In this document: positions 19,064 to 27,911 of the stretch, one piece after another | How the letters are laid out: each line of letters starts with the position of its first letter | Numbering within the stretch: position 1 is the first letter of the stretch | Assembly: GCA_905182755.1 (NCBI GenBank) | Contig: CAJJCS010000002.1 | Coordinates: 372,001-436,000 of the forward strand | Origin: Aequorivita sp. HC6-5 | GTDB taxonomy: Bacteria; Bacteroidota; Bacteroidia; Flavobacteriales; Flavobacteriaceae | Reading direction: 5' to 3' | Length of the DNA: 64,000 bases | Made by a program: the position numbers and the translations under genes | The notes under the pieces: model-generated | The model's database searches: none | What the model was told of the DNA's origin: nothing | What the model saw: the letters and a program-made list of their open reading frames with translations, nothing else

Positions 19064-19628
19064 TCTCAGGAATCCACTTGACTTCGTCTGCTTTTAAGTC
19101 ATAAGACAACTTCCGTGCCACTACAAAAAGGTAGTCAGATAGTCTGTTAAGGTATTTTAATACCCGAGGGTCTATGCCTTGTTGCTCATCCAAAAGAGTT
19201 GCTATTCTCTCTGCTCTTCGACACACACAGCGCGCTATGTGACAATATGACACCGTGGTGTGACCTCCAGGAAGCACAAAGTGTGTCATCTCAGGTAACG
19301 TCTCATTCATTATATCCATCTGTGTTTCTAGCCTTGTAATGTCTTGCTCAGAAATTTTAGGAATGTTTAATCTTTCTTTACCGTTTTTTAATGTTTCTTT
19401 TTCTGGCGGTGTTGCCAAAATCGCGCCCACAGTAAATAACTTATTTTGAATAGTTGTTAATTCCTCTTTGGTGTGAAGGTCTATATCTTGATCTCTTATA
19501 AGACCTATGTGTGAGTTTAGCTCATCTACGGTGCCGTAACTCTCTATCCGGATATGGTGCTTGGCAACCCGCGTACCTCCAAAGAGAGCAGTGGTTCCTG
19601 TATCACCAGTTTTTGTATATATTTTCAT
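19056..19628 (-). CDS. Cob(I)alamin adenosyltransferase, PduO type
   Basis: The enzyme transfers the adenosyl group of ATP to cob(I)alamin to make coenzyme B12. The 190-residue protein has the N-terminal ATP-binding signature MKIYTKTGDTGTTALFGGTR, VDELNSHIGLIRD, and the C-terminal CRRAERIATLL with YLNRLSDYLFVVARKL. It matches the PduO/MMAB family at full length. The small membrane protein lies 3 bases upstream, and murB further upstream on the same strand. With meaB at 9.2 kb it points to a B12-dependent methylmalonyl-CoA mutase in this organism. Its stop codon lies in a terminator palindrome. Confidence 0.95.
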   Translation of the reverse strand: MKIYTKTGDTGTTALFGGTRVAKHHIRIESYGTVDELNSHIGLIRDQDIDLHTKEELTTIQNKLFTVGAILATPPEKETLKNGKERLNIPKISEQDITRLETQMDIMNETLPEMTHFVLPGGHTTVSYCHIARCVCRRAERIATLLDEQQGIDPRVLKYLNRLSDYLFVVARKLSYDLKADEVKWIPEKL

Positions 19629-19631
19629 AGC

Positions 19632-19805
19632 TTACCGTTTTTCTTGATCTGTCTTTTTACGCTGGGCATAGCGTTGTTTAAATGTTGTGTTTTTACGACT
19701 TTTTAAACTTGTTTGGTTTTTTTTATTCCAAAAATACAGAACAACTACTAAAATAAGACCGCCAAAAATGAGTATAAATGGGTTGCTAAGTGCTTGTGGT
19801 TCCAT
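19632..19805 (-). CDS. Small single-pass membrane protein of unknown function
   Basis: The open frame extends to 19976 but would overlap the end of murB, and its upstream part reads as non-coding. The ATG at 19805 gives a 57-residue protein, MEPQALSNPFILIFGGLIL..., with one membrane helix (about residues 9-26) and a very basic cytoplasmic tail rich in Lys, Arg and Gln. The size and charge resemble small accessory membrane proteins, but no family can be named. It lies 3 bases before the adenosyltransferase start, so translational coupling is likely. Confidence 0.65.
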   Translation of the reverse strand: MEPQALSNPFILIFGGLILVVVLYFWNKKNQTSLKSRKNTTFKQRYAQRKKTDQEKR

Positions 19806-19894
19806 AGCGTGAAAATACGAGGATTTTTTGTGAGAAACAATGAATATTAAAAATTCAATACATGCAGGTGTATTAACGTGTCTTAGGGCTAAAT

Positions 19895-20910
19895 TTAAAA
19901 CACATTTACCTCTGGCTCTATGGTAATACCAAAGTCTTTCGCTACTTTTTGCTGAATTTTTAGTGCCAGTTCCCAAATTTGTGCTCCAGTGGCATTTCCG
20001 TAGTTCACTAAAACAAGGGCTTGGTTTTTATGAACACCAGCATCTCCATAACGCTTTGCTTTAAATCCTGCTTGTTCAATAAGCCACCCAGCGGGTATTT
20101 TAAATTCAGAATTCGCCAGGGCATAAAAAGGAGCCTCTGGAAATTGTGAATGAAAAGCCTCAAAAGTGTTGCTGTCTAACACTGGGTTTTTAAAAAAGCT
20201 ACCACTGTTGCCTAGCTTTTTTGGATCGGGTAATTTAGATTGTCTAATGGCTATTACTGCATCACTAACCTGCTTAATAGTGGGGCTTGTCACTATTATT
20301 CATAGACAGATGCTCATTAATAGCACCATACTGAGTTTGTATCTTGTGGTTATTTTTGGTGAGTTTGAAGGTTACCCTAGTAATCACATATTTGCCTTTG
20401 TGCGTGGTTTTAAAAATAGAATTTCGATACCCAAAATTACACTCTTGATGCGTGAAAGAAACTTCTTTGAAAGTGGCAATTTCAATTGCATCACATTTTA
20501 AAAAAACATCTTTTAACTCTACACCATAGGCGCCAATGTTTTGAATAGGAGCAGTGCCTACGTTACCTGGTATGAGAGACATGTTTTCTAACCCGCCATA
20601 ATTATTGTCTATGCAGTGGAGTACAAAATCATGCCAGTTTTCTCCAGCCATGCAGCAGAGGTGGATGTAGTCCTGATTTTCATTTTCTATAGAAATTCCT
20701 TTTAGGTTCACATGTATTACCAGCGCGTCAATAGGGCCCGTGAGTAGCATGTTGCTTCCTCCGCCCAGCAAGAATTTTTTTAAATCTTGTGCAAGCTTTT
20801 ACGCTTCTTGCAACTCCTCTATGGTGTGTACTGAAACAAAATATCGCGCCTCACACTCTATACCAAATGTATTGTAAGATTTTAAAGATATGTTTTGTTG
20901 TATGTTGCAT
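19895..20910 (-). CDS. murB: UDP-N-acetylenolpyruvoylglucosamine reductase MurB, with three lesions
   Basis: MurB is the FAD/NADPH reductase that makes UDP-MurNAc for peptidoglycan. Recognisable parts are NISLKSYNTFGIE, LLGGGSNMLL (FAD loop), ENMSLIPGNVGTAPIQNIGAYG, GYRNSIFK, and the C-terminal KLGNSGSFFKNPV and IPAGWLIEQAG. Three defects separate them. An extra base lies right after the start codon (20905-20906). A TAA at 20801-20799 interrupts ELQEA and KLAQDL. An extra base near 20294 separates EHLSMNN from TSPTIKQ. Corrected length is 337 residues, normal for the family. The ATG overlaps the preceding TAA as TAATG, supporting this start. The gene is essential, so error is favoured over decay. 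Confidence 0.88.
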
Positions 20911-22100
20911 TACTCTTTATAGGCTACTAGTGCTTGTTTTAATATGTTTACGGCTTTGATTAGGCTTTCTTTGTTGAGTACGTATGCAATACGTATTTGA
21001 TTCTGGCCAACCCCTGGTGTGGAGTAAAATCCTGCAGCAGGAGCTACCATAATAGTCTCTCCATCAACATCAAATTCTTCTAGGAGCCATTGTGCAAAGG
21101 CATCACTGTTTTTTATAGGTAACTGTACAATACAATAAAAAGCACCTTTAGGGTATCCTACTTTAACTCCAGGGATTTGCTCTAGTTTTTCAATTAAAAC
21201 ATCTCTACGTTCTTTGTACTGATGTGTGACCTGGTCAAAATAGGATTGTGGCGTATCTAAGGCAGCCTCACTTGCTATTTGCGCAAATGTGGGTGGGCTT
21301 AGCCTTGCCTGGGCAAATTTTAAAGCAGTATTTAGTACCATTTTGTTTTTACTGACCAAGCAGCCAATACGGGCTCCACACATAGAGTAGCGTTTGGATA
21401 CAGAATCTATAATTATTGCATAGTCTTCCATACCTGGTTCTTCAAGGATAGAATAATGCCTAACATTATCATAGGTGAATTCTCTATATACCTCATCTGC
21501 CACTAAAAATAAATCATGTTTTTTTACAATAGCTGCCAGGGTTTGTATTTCTTGTTTAGAGTATAGGTACCCGTTGGGTTTCCTGGGATTGCAGATAAGA
21601 ATAGCCTTTGTTTTTGGGGTAATAAGTTTTTCAAATTCTGAAATATTAGGCAAGGCAAAGTTGTCTTCTATTTTTGAAATAACCGGTACTATCTTTACCC
21701 CAGATGCTATTGCAAAACCGTTGTAATTTGCATAAAAAGGCTCTGGGATAATAATTTCATCGCCAGTGTCTGCAATACTACCCATAGCAAACAATAGGGC
21801 CTCGCTACCTCCAGTGGTTACAATAAGCTCATTGTGATTTACAGGAATGTTTTTTCCCTGATAATAGGCTGCAATCTTCATTCTGTAGGTCTCAGAACCT
21901 TCAGATCTTGTGTATGCAAGAACCTCTAGTGAGTGAGAGGCTACCGCATCCATGGCTTGTTTTGGGCTCTTAATATCTGGTTGTCCAATATTAAGATGAT
22001 ATACTTTTTTATTTGCTTTGTAGGCTTTCTCTGCGAAAGGAACCAGCTTTCTTATGGGTGATTCTGGCATTAATTGCCCTTTGGTTGAAATTATTGGCAT
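20910..22100 (-). CDS. PLP-dependent class I aminotransferase (aspartate aminotransferase-like)
   Basis: This is an AAT-I fold aminotransferase, probably using aspartate or another dicarboxylic or aromatic amino acid. It starts MPIISTKGQLMPESPIRKLV; the open frame extends ten residues further to 22130, but the ATG at 22100 matches homologues. Landmarks are YHLNIGQPD, TTGGSEALLFAMGS, VADEVYREFTYD and the PLP lysine segment SVSKRYSMCGARIGC. The near-universal NPGNPTG motif reads NPRKPNG here. An extra C and a missing G about 15 bases apart would restore it, so this is probably a compensated sequence error. Its stop overlaps the murB start. Confidence 0.93.
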   Translation of the reverse strand: MPIISTKGQLMPESPIRKLVPFAEKAYKANKKVYHLNIGQPDIKSPKQAMDAVASHSLEVLAYTRSEGSETYRMKIAAYYQGKNIPVNHNELIVTTGGSEALLFAMGSIADTGDEIIIPEPFYANYNGFAIASGVKIVPVISKIEDNFALPNISEFEKLITPKTKAILICNPRKPNGYLYSKQEIQTLAAIVKKHDLFLVADEVYREFTYDNVRHYSILEEPGMEDYAIIIDSVSKRYSMCGARIGCLVSKNKMVLNTALKFAQARLSPPTFAQIASEAALDTPQSYFDQVTHQYKERRDVLIEKLEQIPGVKVGYPKGAFYCIVQLPIKNSDAFAQWLLEEFDVDGETIMVAPAAGFYSTPGVGQNQIRIAYVLNKESLIKAVNILKQALVAYKE

Positions 22101-22200
22101 AACAATATTATTTGAATAACAAAGTTGCAAAAAATAGTTTAAAAATATGCTATGGTAAGCCTACGGTTTGTCTATTTTTTTTACATCTAAAGTTATGATA

Positions 22201-22233
22201 AAAAAAAGGTCGATTCACAAAAGTAAATCGACC
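22201..22233 (-). terminator. Terminator of the DUF1573 gene
   Basis: Read on the minus strand, GGTCGATT pairs with AATCGACC and is followed by seven T residues, 25 bases past the stop codon. Confidence 0.75.
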
Positions 22234-22257
22234 AAATTATATATTAAAACAGCAGTA

Positions 22258-22656
22258 TTACTCTTCTGTTTTTTCTAAGATGCTCTTATCTGCATTTAAA
22301 ACCTCTCCTTTTATTTTGAGGGCTTTTATAGGCTCATCTGCATTAGAATACACAGTTACTGTTTTTCTTATAGGACCCACTCTGTTTGTGTCATACTTAA
22401 CTTCAATGCTTCCAGAGGCTCCAGGAGCAATAGGGCCTTCTGGTTTTTTTGGAACCGTGCACCCACAACTAGATTTTACATTTGTTACCACTAATTCTGC
22501 ATCTCCGGTATTGGTAAATTCGAATACACGAACTCCGTCACTTCCTTTTACAATCTTACCATAATCTACTGTTTCGTTTTTGAAACTGATTTTGGCTTGC
22601 GCACTTGAGGTGTATCCAATTAGGCTAATTAAAGCTACTACTATTAACTTTTTCAT
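22258..22656 (-). CDS. Exported DUF1573 protein
   Basis: This 132-residue protein has a signal peptide (about residues 1-20) and one DUF1573 domain, an immunoglobulin-like fold common in Bacteroidota secreted proteins. Motifs are FEFTNTGDAELVVTNVKSSCGCTVPKKPEGPIAPG and IEVKYDTNRVGPIRKTVTVYSN. The CGC pair inside SSCGCTVP is conserved in the family. Its role is unknown; these domains often occur in cell-surface or periplasmic scaffolding proteins. It is a single gene, divergent from valS, with its own terminator. Confidence 0.9.
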   Translation of the reverse strand: MKKLIVVALISLIGYTSSAQAKISFKNETVDYGKIVKGSDGVRVFEFTNTGDAELVVTNVKSSCGCTVPKKPEGPIAPGASGSIEVKYDTNRVGPIRKTVTVYSNADEPIKALKIKGEVLNADKSILEKTEE

Positions 22657-22788
22657 ATCATATACTATTAAGGATTGCTAATTTAGGGAACTTTAGTATG
22701 GTATGCAAGTTAAGTTATAGACATTAAACATTTCATAATACTAGAGATATCCCTACTTTTACAATCTTATTTCAAAAATGATACCAAA

Positions 22789-25422
22789 ATGACCCAAGCA
22801 GGAGCCTATAATGCACAAGATGTTGAAGATAAGTGGTACCAGTACTGGATGGAGCACAACTATTTCCATAGTGAAGTAGACGATCGTGAGCCATACACTA
22901 TTGTAATACCCCCTCCAAACGTTACAGGGATCCTCCATATGGGACATATGCTAAACAACACCATACAAGATGTCTTAATACGTCGGGCACGCTTAAAAGG
23001 CTTTAATGCCTGTTGGGTACCAGGCACCGATCATGCAAGTATTGCAACAGAAGCCAAAGTTGTTGCGCGCCTTAAAGAACAAGGAATCCAAAAGGCAGAT
23101 TTAACAAGAGAAGAGTTTTTAAAACACGCCTGGGATTGGACCCAGCAGTATGGTGGTGTTATTTTAGATCAACTTAAAAAACTCGGGGCCTCTTGTGACT
23201 GGGAGCGTACAAAATTTACCCTAGATCCTGGCATGTCTACTCAGGTTATAAAAAGTTTTGTTGACTTGTATAACAAAGGCCTTATTTATCGCGGGTATAG
23301 AATGGTAAATTGGGATCCAGAGGCAAAAACAACCTTGAGTGATGAAGAGGTTAATTTTGTAGAGCAACAAGGTGATTTGTTTTACATTAGCTATAAAATA
23401 CAAGACAGCGACCAGACCCTAACCATTGCTACCACGCGTCCAGAAACTATTTTTGGTGATACCGCCATTTGTATAAACCCCGATGATGAGCGTTTTGCTC
23501 ATTTAAAAGGAAAAAAAGCCATTGTGCCTATTTGCAATAGAGTAATTCCAATAATAGAAGACCCATACGTAGATATAGAATTTGGTACTGGGTGTTTAAA
23601 GGTAACTCCAGCACATGATGAAAATGACAAAATGCTGGGAGATACCCACAAATTAGAGGTTATAGATATCTTTAATGACGATGCGTCGCTCAATAGTTTT
23701 GGATTGCACTACCAAGGAAAAGATCGTTTTGTGGTTCGTAAAGAAATTACAACTGAGCTAAAAGAGTTAGGCGCTTTGATTAAAACAGAGCAGCATCTCA
23801 ATAAAGTAGGAACCAGTGAGCGCACCAAAGCAGTTATAGAACCGCGTCTTAGTGACCAGTGGTTTTTGAAAATGGAAGATTTAGTAAAGCCTGCCATTAA
23901 AGCTGTTTTGGAGCAAGATGATGTGGTTTTACATCCAAAGAAATTTGAGAATACCTACCGTCATTGGATGACCAATATTAGAGATTGGAATATTTCTCGC
24001 CAACTTTGGTGGGGGCAACAAATTCCAGCCTATTTCTATGGAGATGGGAAAGAAGATTTTGTAGTAGCTGAAACTATAGAAGAAGCTTTGATATTGGCCA
24101 AAGAAAAAACCAGCAATGCATCTTTAAAAATTACAGACCTGCACCAAGACGCAGATGCTTTAGATACTTGGTTTTCATCTTGGCTTTGGCCCATGAGCGT
24201 ATTTGATGGATTAAACAATCCAGATAATAAAGAGTTTAACTATTACTACCCAACCAATGATTTGGTCACTGGACCAGATATTTTATTTTTCTGGGTAGCA
24301 AGAATGATAATAGCCGGCTATGAGTATACCGGTAAAAAACCTTTCAAAAATGTTTACCTAACAGGACTAGTTCGTGATAAGCAGCGTCGTAAAATGAGTA
24401 AATCTTTAGGGAATTCTCCAGATGCTTTACAACTTATACAAACCTATAGTGCAGATGGTGTACGTGTGGGTTTACTTTTGAGTGCTGCTGCAGGAAACGA
24501 TTTAATGTTTGATGAAGGGCTGTGCCAACAAGGGAAAGGATTCTCAAATAAAATTTGGAATGCATTTAAGCTAACCCAATCTTGGGATATAGATGCTACT
24601 ATTTCACAGCCAGAATCCTCTAAGATAGCCATTAATTGGTATCAGTCTCGTTTACAGCAAACACTTGTTGAGATTGAAGATCATTATAGTAAATACAGGA
24701 TTAGTGATGCTTTAATGGCAAGTTATAAGTTGGTATGGGATGATTTTTGTGGTTGGCTATTGGAAATTGTAAAGCCGGCTTACCAGGCACCAATAGATAA
24801 AAAAACCTATGATAGTGTGATTGCTATTTTTGAAGACAACCTAAGGATACTGCATCCGTTTATGCCATTTTTGACAGAAGAGTTATGGCATACAATCTCA
24901 AAAAGAACACCTCAAGAAGCGTTGATTGTTAATCATTGGCCTAAAACAGCAACAATAGATGCGGCCTTATTAACTGATTTTGAGTTTGCCGCTGAGGTTA
25001 TTTCTGGAATTAGAACCATCAGAAAAGAAAAAAACATTGCTTTTAAAGATGCTATTTCACTTTCAGTAATTAATACAGAGAAGGTACATAGTCAGTTCGA
25101 TGTTGTTATAAAAAAACTAGGAAATATTAGTGAGATGACTTCTGTTTCAAGTGGAGTAGAGGGCGCCTTAACCTTTAGGGTGAAGTCTAACGAATATTTT
25201 ATACCCATTGAGGGAACTATTGATGTAGCGCAGGAAATATTAAAATTAAAAGAAGAATTAAAATACACTCAAGGGTTTCTAAAAAGCGTACAAGGCAAGT
25301 TGAAAAACCAAAAATTTGTAAGCGGTGCTCCACAACAAGTGGTAGATAACGAGCGCAAAAAAGAAGCTGATGCAATTGCAAAGATTGAAACTATCGAAAC
25401 CTCAATAAAAAGTCTTAGTTAA
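22789..25422 (+). CDS. valS: Valyl-tRNA synthetase
   Basis: ValS charges tRNA-Val. The 877-residue protein has the class I signatures HMGHM (HIGH) near residue 47 and KMSKS near 530, the editing (CP1) domain with TIATTRPETIFGDTAI, WDPEAKTTLSDEEV and DQWFLKME, and the ValS-specific C-terminal coiled-coil arm (EEILKLKEELK region through KSLS). The frame is uninterrupted for 2.6 kb, unlike several neighbours. The start ATG is followed by TQAGAYNAQDVEDKWYQYW, typical for this phylum. It stands alone between the divergent DUF1573 gene and the convergent acyl-CoA-binding protein gene. Confidence 0.98.
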   Translation: MTQAGAYNAQDVEDKWYQYWMEHNYFHSEVDDREPYTIVIPPPNVTGILHMGHMLNNTIQDVLIRRARLKGFNACWVPGTDHASIATEAKVVARLKEQGIQKADLTREEFLKHAWDWTQQYGGVILDQLKKLGASCDWERTKFTLDPGMSTQVIKSFVDLYNKGLIYRGYRMVNWDPEAKTTLSDEEVNFVEQQGDLFYISYKIQDSDQTLTIATTRPETIFGDTAICINPDDERFAHLKGKKAIVPICNRVIPIIEDPYVDIEFGTGCLKVTPAHDENDKMLGDTHKLEVIDIFNDDASLNSFGLHYQGKDRFVVRKEITTELKELGALIKTEQHLNKVGTSERTKAVIEPRLSDQWFLKMEDLVKPAIKAVLEQDDVVLHPKKFENTYRHWMTNIRDWNISRQLWWGQQIPAYFYGDGKEDFVVAETIEEALILAKEKTSNASLKITDLHQDADALDTWFSSWLWPMSVFDGLNNPDNKEFNYYYPTNDLVTGPDILFFWVARMIIAGYEYTGKKPFKNVYLTGLVRDKQRRKMSKSLGNSPDALQLIQTYSADGVRVGLLLSAAAGNDLMFDEGLCQQGKGFSNKIWNAFKLTQSWDIDATISQPESSKIAINWYQSRLQQTLVEIEDHYSKYRISDALMASYKLVWDDFCGWLLEIVKPAYQAPIDKKTYDSVIAIFEDNLRILHPFMPFLTEELWHTISKRTPQEALIVNHWPKTATIDAALLTDFEFAAEVISGIRTIRKEKNIAFKDAISLSVINTEKVHSQFDVVIKKLGNISEMTSVSSGVEGALTFRVKSNEYFIPIEGTIDVAQEILKLKEELKYTQGFLKSVQGKLKNQKFVSGAPQQVVDNERKKEADAIAKIETIETSIKSLS

Positions 25423-25442
25423 AAAATGTTTTTTGTTAAAGA

Positions 25443-25712
25443 TTACTTTCTGTACAAAAAATAATGCGTTGAGGTTTCTATATATTCCAGCTTAGCCTGG
25501 TCCTGGCTAAGATGCTGGGCCTGAAAGAGTGCATTTGTTTTAAAAGCCGAAATTAGTTTTTTCTTACTATTACTTGGATTGTGCCAAGAGTTTGTAGCGC
25601 GTTTGTAATAGGCATACAGCTTTAATAATGTATCTGCAGGAAAAGGCTCTTCATGCCTATTTACGCTTTCAACAGCTTTTTTAAATGCTATGTCTATTTC
25701 CTGTGATGTCAT
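25443..25712 (-). CDS. Acyl-CoA-binding protein (ACBP)
   Basis: This 89-residue protein fits the four-helix acyl-CoA-binding family: FKKAVESVNRHEEPFPADTLLKLYAYYKRAT is the first half, and the typical KxxAWxxxK region is represented by TNSWHNPSNSKKK. It probably buffers and delivers long-chain acyl-CoA esters in the cytoplasm. It follows psd and cdsA on the same strand, which links it to phospholipid synthesis; the psd stop lies 18 bases upstream. Such ACBPs are common in flavobacteria but rare in most other bacteria. Confidence 0.85.
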   Translation of the reverse strand: MTSQEIDIAFKKAVESVNRHEEPFPADTLLKLYAYYKRATNSWHNPSNSKKKLISAFKTNALFQAQHLSQDQAKLEYIETSTHYFLYRK

Positions 25713-25730
25713 TACTCTTGTTTACTTTGT

Positions 25731-26382
25731 TTAAATAGATGCTAGAATGGAGGTTCCTCCTTTTACAACATCGTTGAGTTTTACATCAAGTTTTGTGCCT
25801 ATAGGTAAAAATACATCTACACGAGATCCAAATTTAATAAAACCGCTATCACTACCTTGTGTTATTTGCTGTCCCTGCTTCTGCGTAATTTACAATACGT
25901 CTAGCCAGTGCGCCTGCTATTTGACGGTGAAGTACATTTCCAAATTTTTTGGAGCTTACCACAACGGTTGTGCGCTCATTTTCTTCACTAGATTTTGGAT
26001 GCCAAGCTACCAAAAATTTTCCGGGATGGTATTTGCTAAAAACCACCTCGCCAGCAACAGGATACCGCGTAACGTGCACGTTTATGGGAGACATAAACAC
26101 AGATACCTGTAGTCTTTTTTCATTGAAAAACTCTTTTTCAAACACCTCTTCAATAACCACAACTTTACCATCTACAGGAGATACTACATGGTCTTCGCTT
26201 AAGTTTAGATTTCTTTTTGGGTTTCTAAAAAACTGCAACACTAGCACTAGCATTACAATAGCCAGGAGCATAAAGGCGCTTCTTAGATAATCGTTTATAA
26301 TGAAATAATCTGCAGCCAAGCTCATTGCAATAGCTAGCACTAACGTAATTAAAATAATTTTGTATCCTTCTTTATGAAACAT
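25731..26382 (-). CDS. psd: Phosphatidylserine decarboxylase proenzyme, broken by a +1 frameshift
   Basis: Psd converts phosphatidylserine to phosphatidylethanolamine and matures by self-cleavage at a Gly-Ser bond to form a pyruvoyl group. The N-terminal part has two membrane helices and the motifs FFRNPKRN, SPVDGKVVVIEE and FMSPINVHVTRYP. The cleavage site (QGSDSGFIKFGSRVDVFLP) and the end GGTSILAS lie in the next frame. Removing one base near 25869 (minus-strand ACAGCAAA to ACACAAA) joins NYAEAGT to QITQGSD, giving 216 residues, the size of the short, archaeal-like Psd of this phylum. The start overlaps the end of cdsA by 11 bases. Confidence 0.9.
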
Positions 26383-27175
26383 AAGTTATAAGTTGTAAAA
26401 ATGCATAAATAAATGGGCTGGCATAAATAGCGCTATCCAGCCTATCATATAATCCTCCGTGTCCTGGCATTACGTTGCCACTATCTTTTACACCAGCTTG
26501 GCGTTTGTAGTTGGATTGTACTAAATCTCCAATGCTCCCACATACTGAAATAATGATCGCAAGAGATATCCAAACAGGTAGCGTGTAAATATTTAATAAA
26601 TTAAATATAATGAAACTTGCAATAACAGCTCCTAGGAGTCCTCCAAAGAACCCTTCTATTGTTTTTTTAGGAGAAACTCTCTCCAGTAATTTGTTTTTAC
26701 CCAGTGATTTACCAATGATATATGCAAAGGTGTCATTGCACCAAATTAAGGCAAAAACCCCAACAATAATCTCTGGCTTAAATACCCCCTTAGAAAATGG
26801 AATGAGTGTTAAAAAAACAAAGCCGCTAATGATGTAAAGCATCGTAGGGATGTATTTTTGCTTTTTAAGTAAAAGGCTATTTTTGGTTGATTGTACATCT
26901 TTGGCCAGTAAGATGCATACCAGTAAAGAGATGCCTAGGTATGTATATAGTATAATATCTCCTGGGTAATAGTAGCTTATCAGTAAAAGCGAAATTGGAA
27001 GCAGAAGGTAAGGTGTGAAATGTTTTAAGTGTATGAGTTTTTTAAACTCCTTAAGGGTTTGAAGCCCAAGAATAAGAAAAAGCACCATAAATATTTCACG
27101 AGAGGTGTACATGGAAAAAACTACGACAAGGACATACAAAATCCCCGATATACTTCGTACAACAATTTCTCTCAT
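26372..27175 (-). CDS. cdsA: Phosphatidate cytidylyltransferase
   Basis: CdsA makes CDP-diacylglycerol from phosphatidic acid and CTP at the inner membrane. The 267-residue protein has about seven or eight hydrophobic helices and the C-terminal signature with GSIGDLVQSNYKRQAGVKD and GNVMPGHGGLYDRLDS, which carries the metal-binding Asp residues. It overlaps psd by 11 bases. With pssA at 59.8 kb the window encodes three consecutive steps from phosphatidate to phosphatidylethanolamine. The LUD-domain gene lies 12 bases upstream on the same strand. Confidence 0.95.
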   Translation of the reverse strand: MREIVVRSISGILYVLVVVFSMYTSREIFMVLFLILGLQTLKEFKKLIHLKHFTPYLLLPISLLLISYYYPGDIILYTYLGISLLVCILLAKDVQSTKNSLLLKKQKYIPTMLYIISGFVFLTLIPFSKGVFKPEIIVGVFALIWCNDTFAYIIGKSLGKNKLLERVSPKKTIEGFFGGLLGAVIASFIIFNLLNIYTLPVWISLAIIISVCGSIGDLVQSNYKRQAGVKDSGNVMPGHGGLYDRLDSAIYASPFIYAFLQLITYVS

Positions 27176-27187
27176 AGTATAAATCTT

Positions 27188-27802
27188 CTATAGGTCTTCT
27201 AGAAGCAGCAAATATAAGTTTTTTGTACTACTTCCATAACTCATAAAATCCTTTTCTTTTTCTGTCTCAAAATCCTGAATTGCAGTAATGTTGCTAGGAA
27301 TAAATTTTCCGCCACTATTTTTGATAATACGTAGCCCTTCACTTATGTTTTCTACAAACTGGCTCGTGGTGGCAAATATGACAATATTGGCAGGTAACTC
27401 ATCCAGTTTTTTCTCCTTAATTTGGTTTGAAGACAGTAAAATGGAGCCATTTTTTGATATCAAAGACTCACAAGTAGTCAAGAAAAAGGTAGCAGTAGTT
27501 TTTTTGGTGAAATTTAAATTATACCCGTCAAACTTTTTAGAGAGCATTTCATTGATACAGAACACCTCTTTTTCATACCAGTCATTCTCTAGTAAGATGT
27601 TATCAAACGCTTCGTTAATTTCTTGAGCCTCTGTACAGTATAAGAATTTACCTCCATTTTTCCTAAAATTAGTGGTAAATCTTTCATCTATGGCAACACT
27701 ATCTTCTGGATAATATTTACCGCAATCTTCATCATCACCTTTTTGTTTAGGTGTTTTTTTAAGATTGAGATTTCCTTTTAAAAGTCTTTTAAAGAGACTC
27801 AT
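27188..27802 (-). CDS. LUD-domain (LutC/YkgG-like) protein
   Basis: This 204-residue cytoplasmic protein carries a LUD domain (lactate utilisation C-like, formerly DUF162). Supporting stretches are DSVAIDERFTTNFRKNGGKFLYC, TFFLTTCESLISKNGSILLSS, ANIVIFATTSQFVENISEGL and the end SYGSSTKNLYLLLLEDL. It is not next to lutA or lutB homologues, so a lactate role is not supported. In flavobacteria it sits with ftsH and cdsA, as here. Its function is open. Confidence 0.8.
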   Translation of the reverse strand: MSLFKRLLKGNLNLKKTPKQKGDDEDCGKYYPEDSVAIDERFTTNFRKNGGKFLYCTEAQEINEAFDNILLENDWYEKEVFCINEMLSKKFDGYNLNFTKKTTATFFLTTCESLISKNGSILLSSNQIKEKKLDELPANIVIFATTSQFVENISEGLRIIKNSGGKFIPSNITAIQDFETEKEKDFMSYGSSTKNLYLLLLEDL

Positions 27803-27911
27803 CTGCAGGGTTTATAGGTGTTTAGATTCTTGTTATATCAAAGATAGTAAAAATCTTGTCATAGAAAACCCACAATACTAATCTTTACTAAAATGGTTGT
27901 AAAACGAACCT

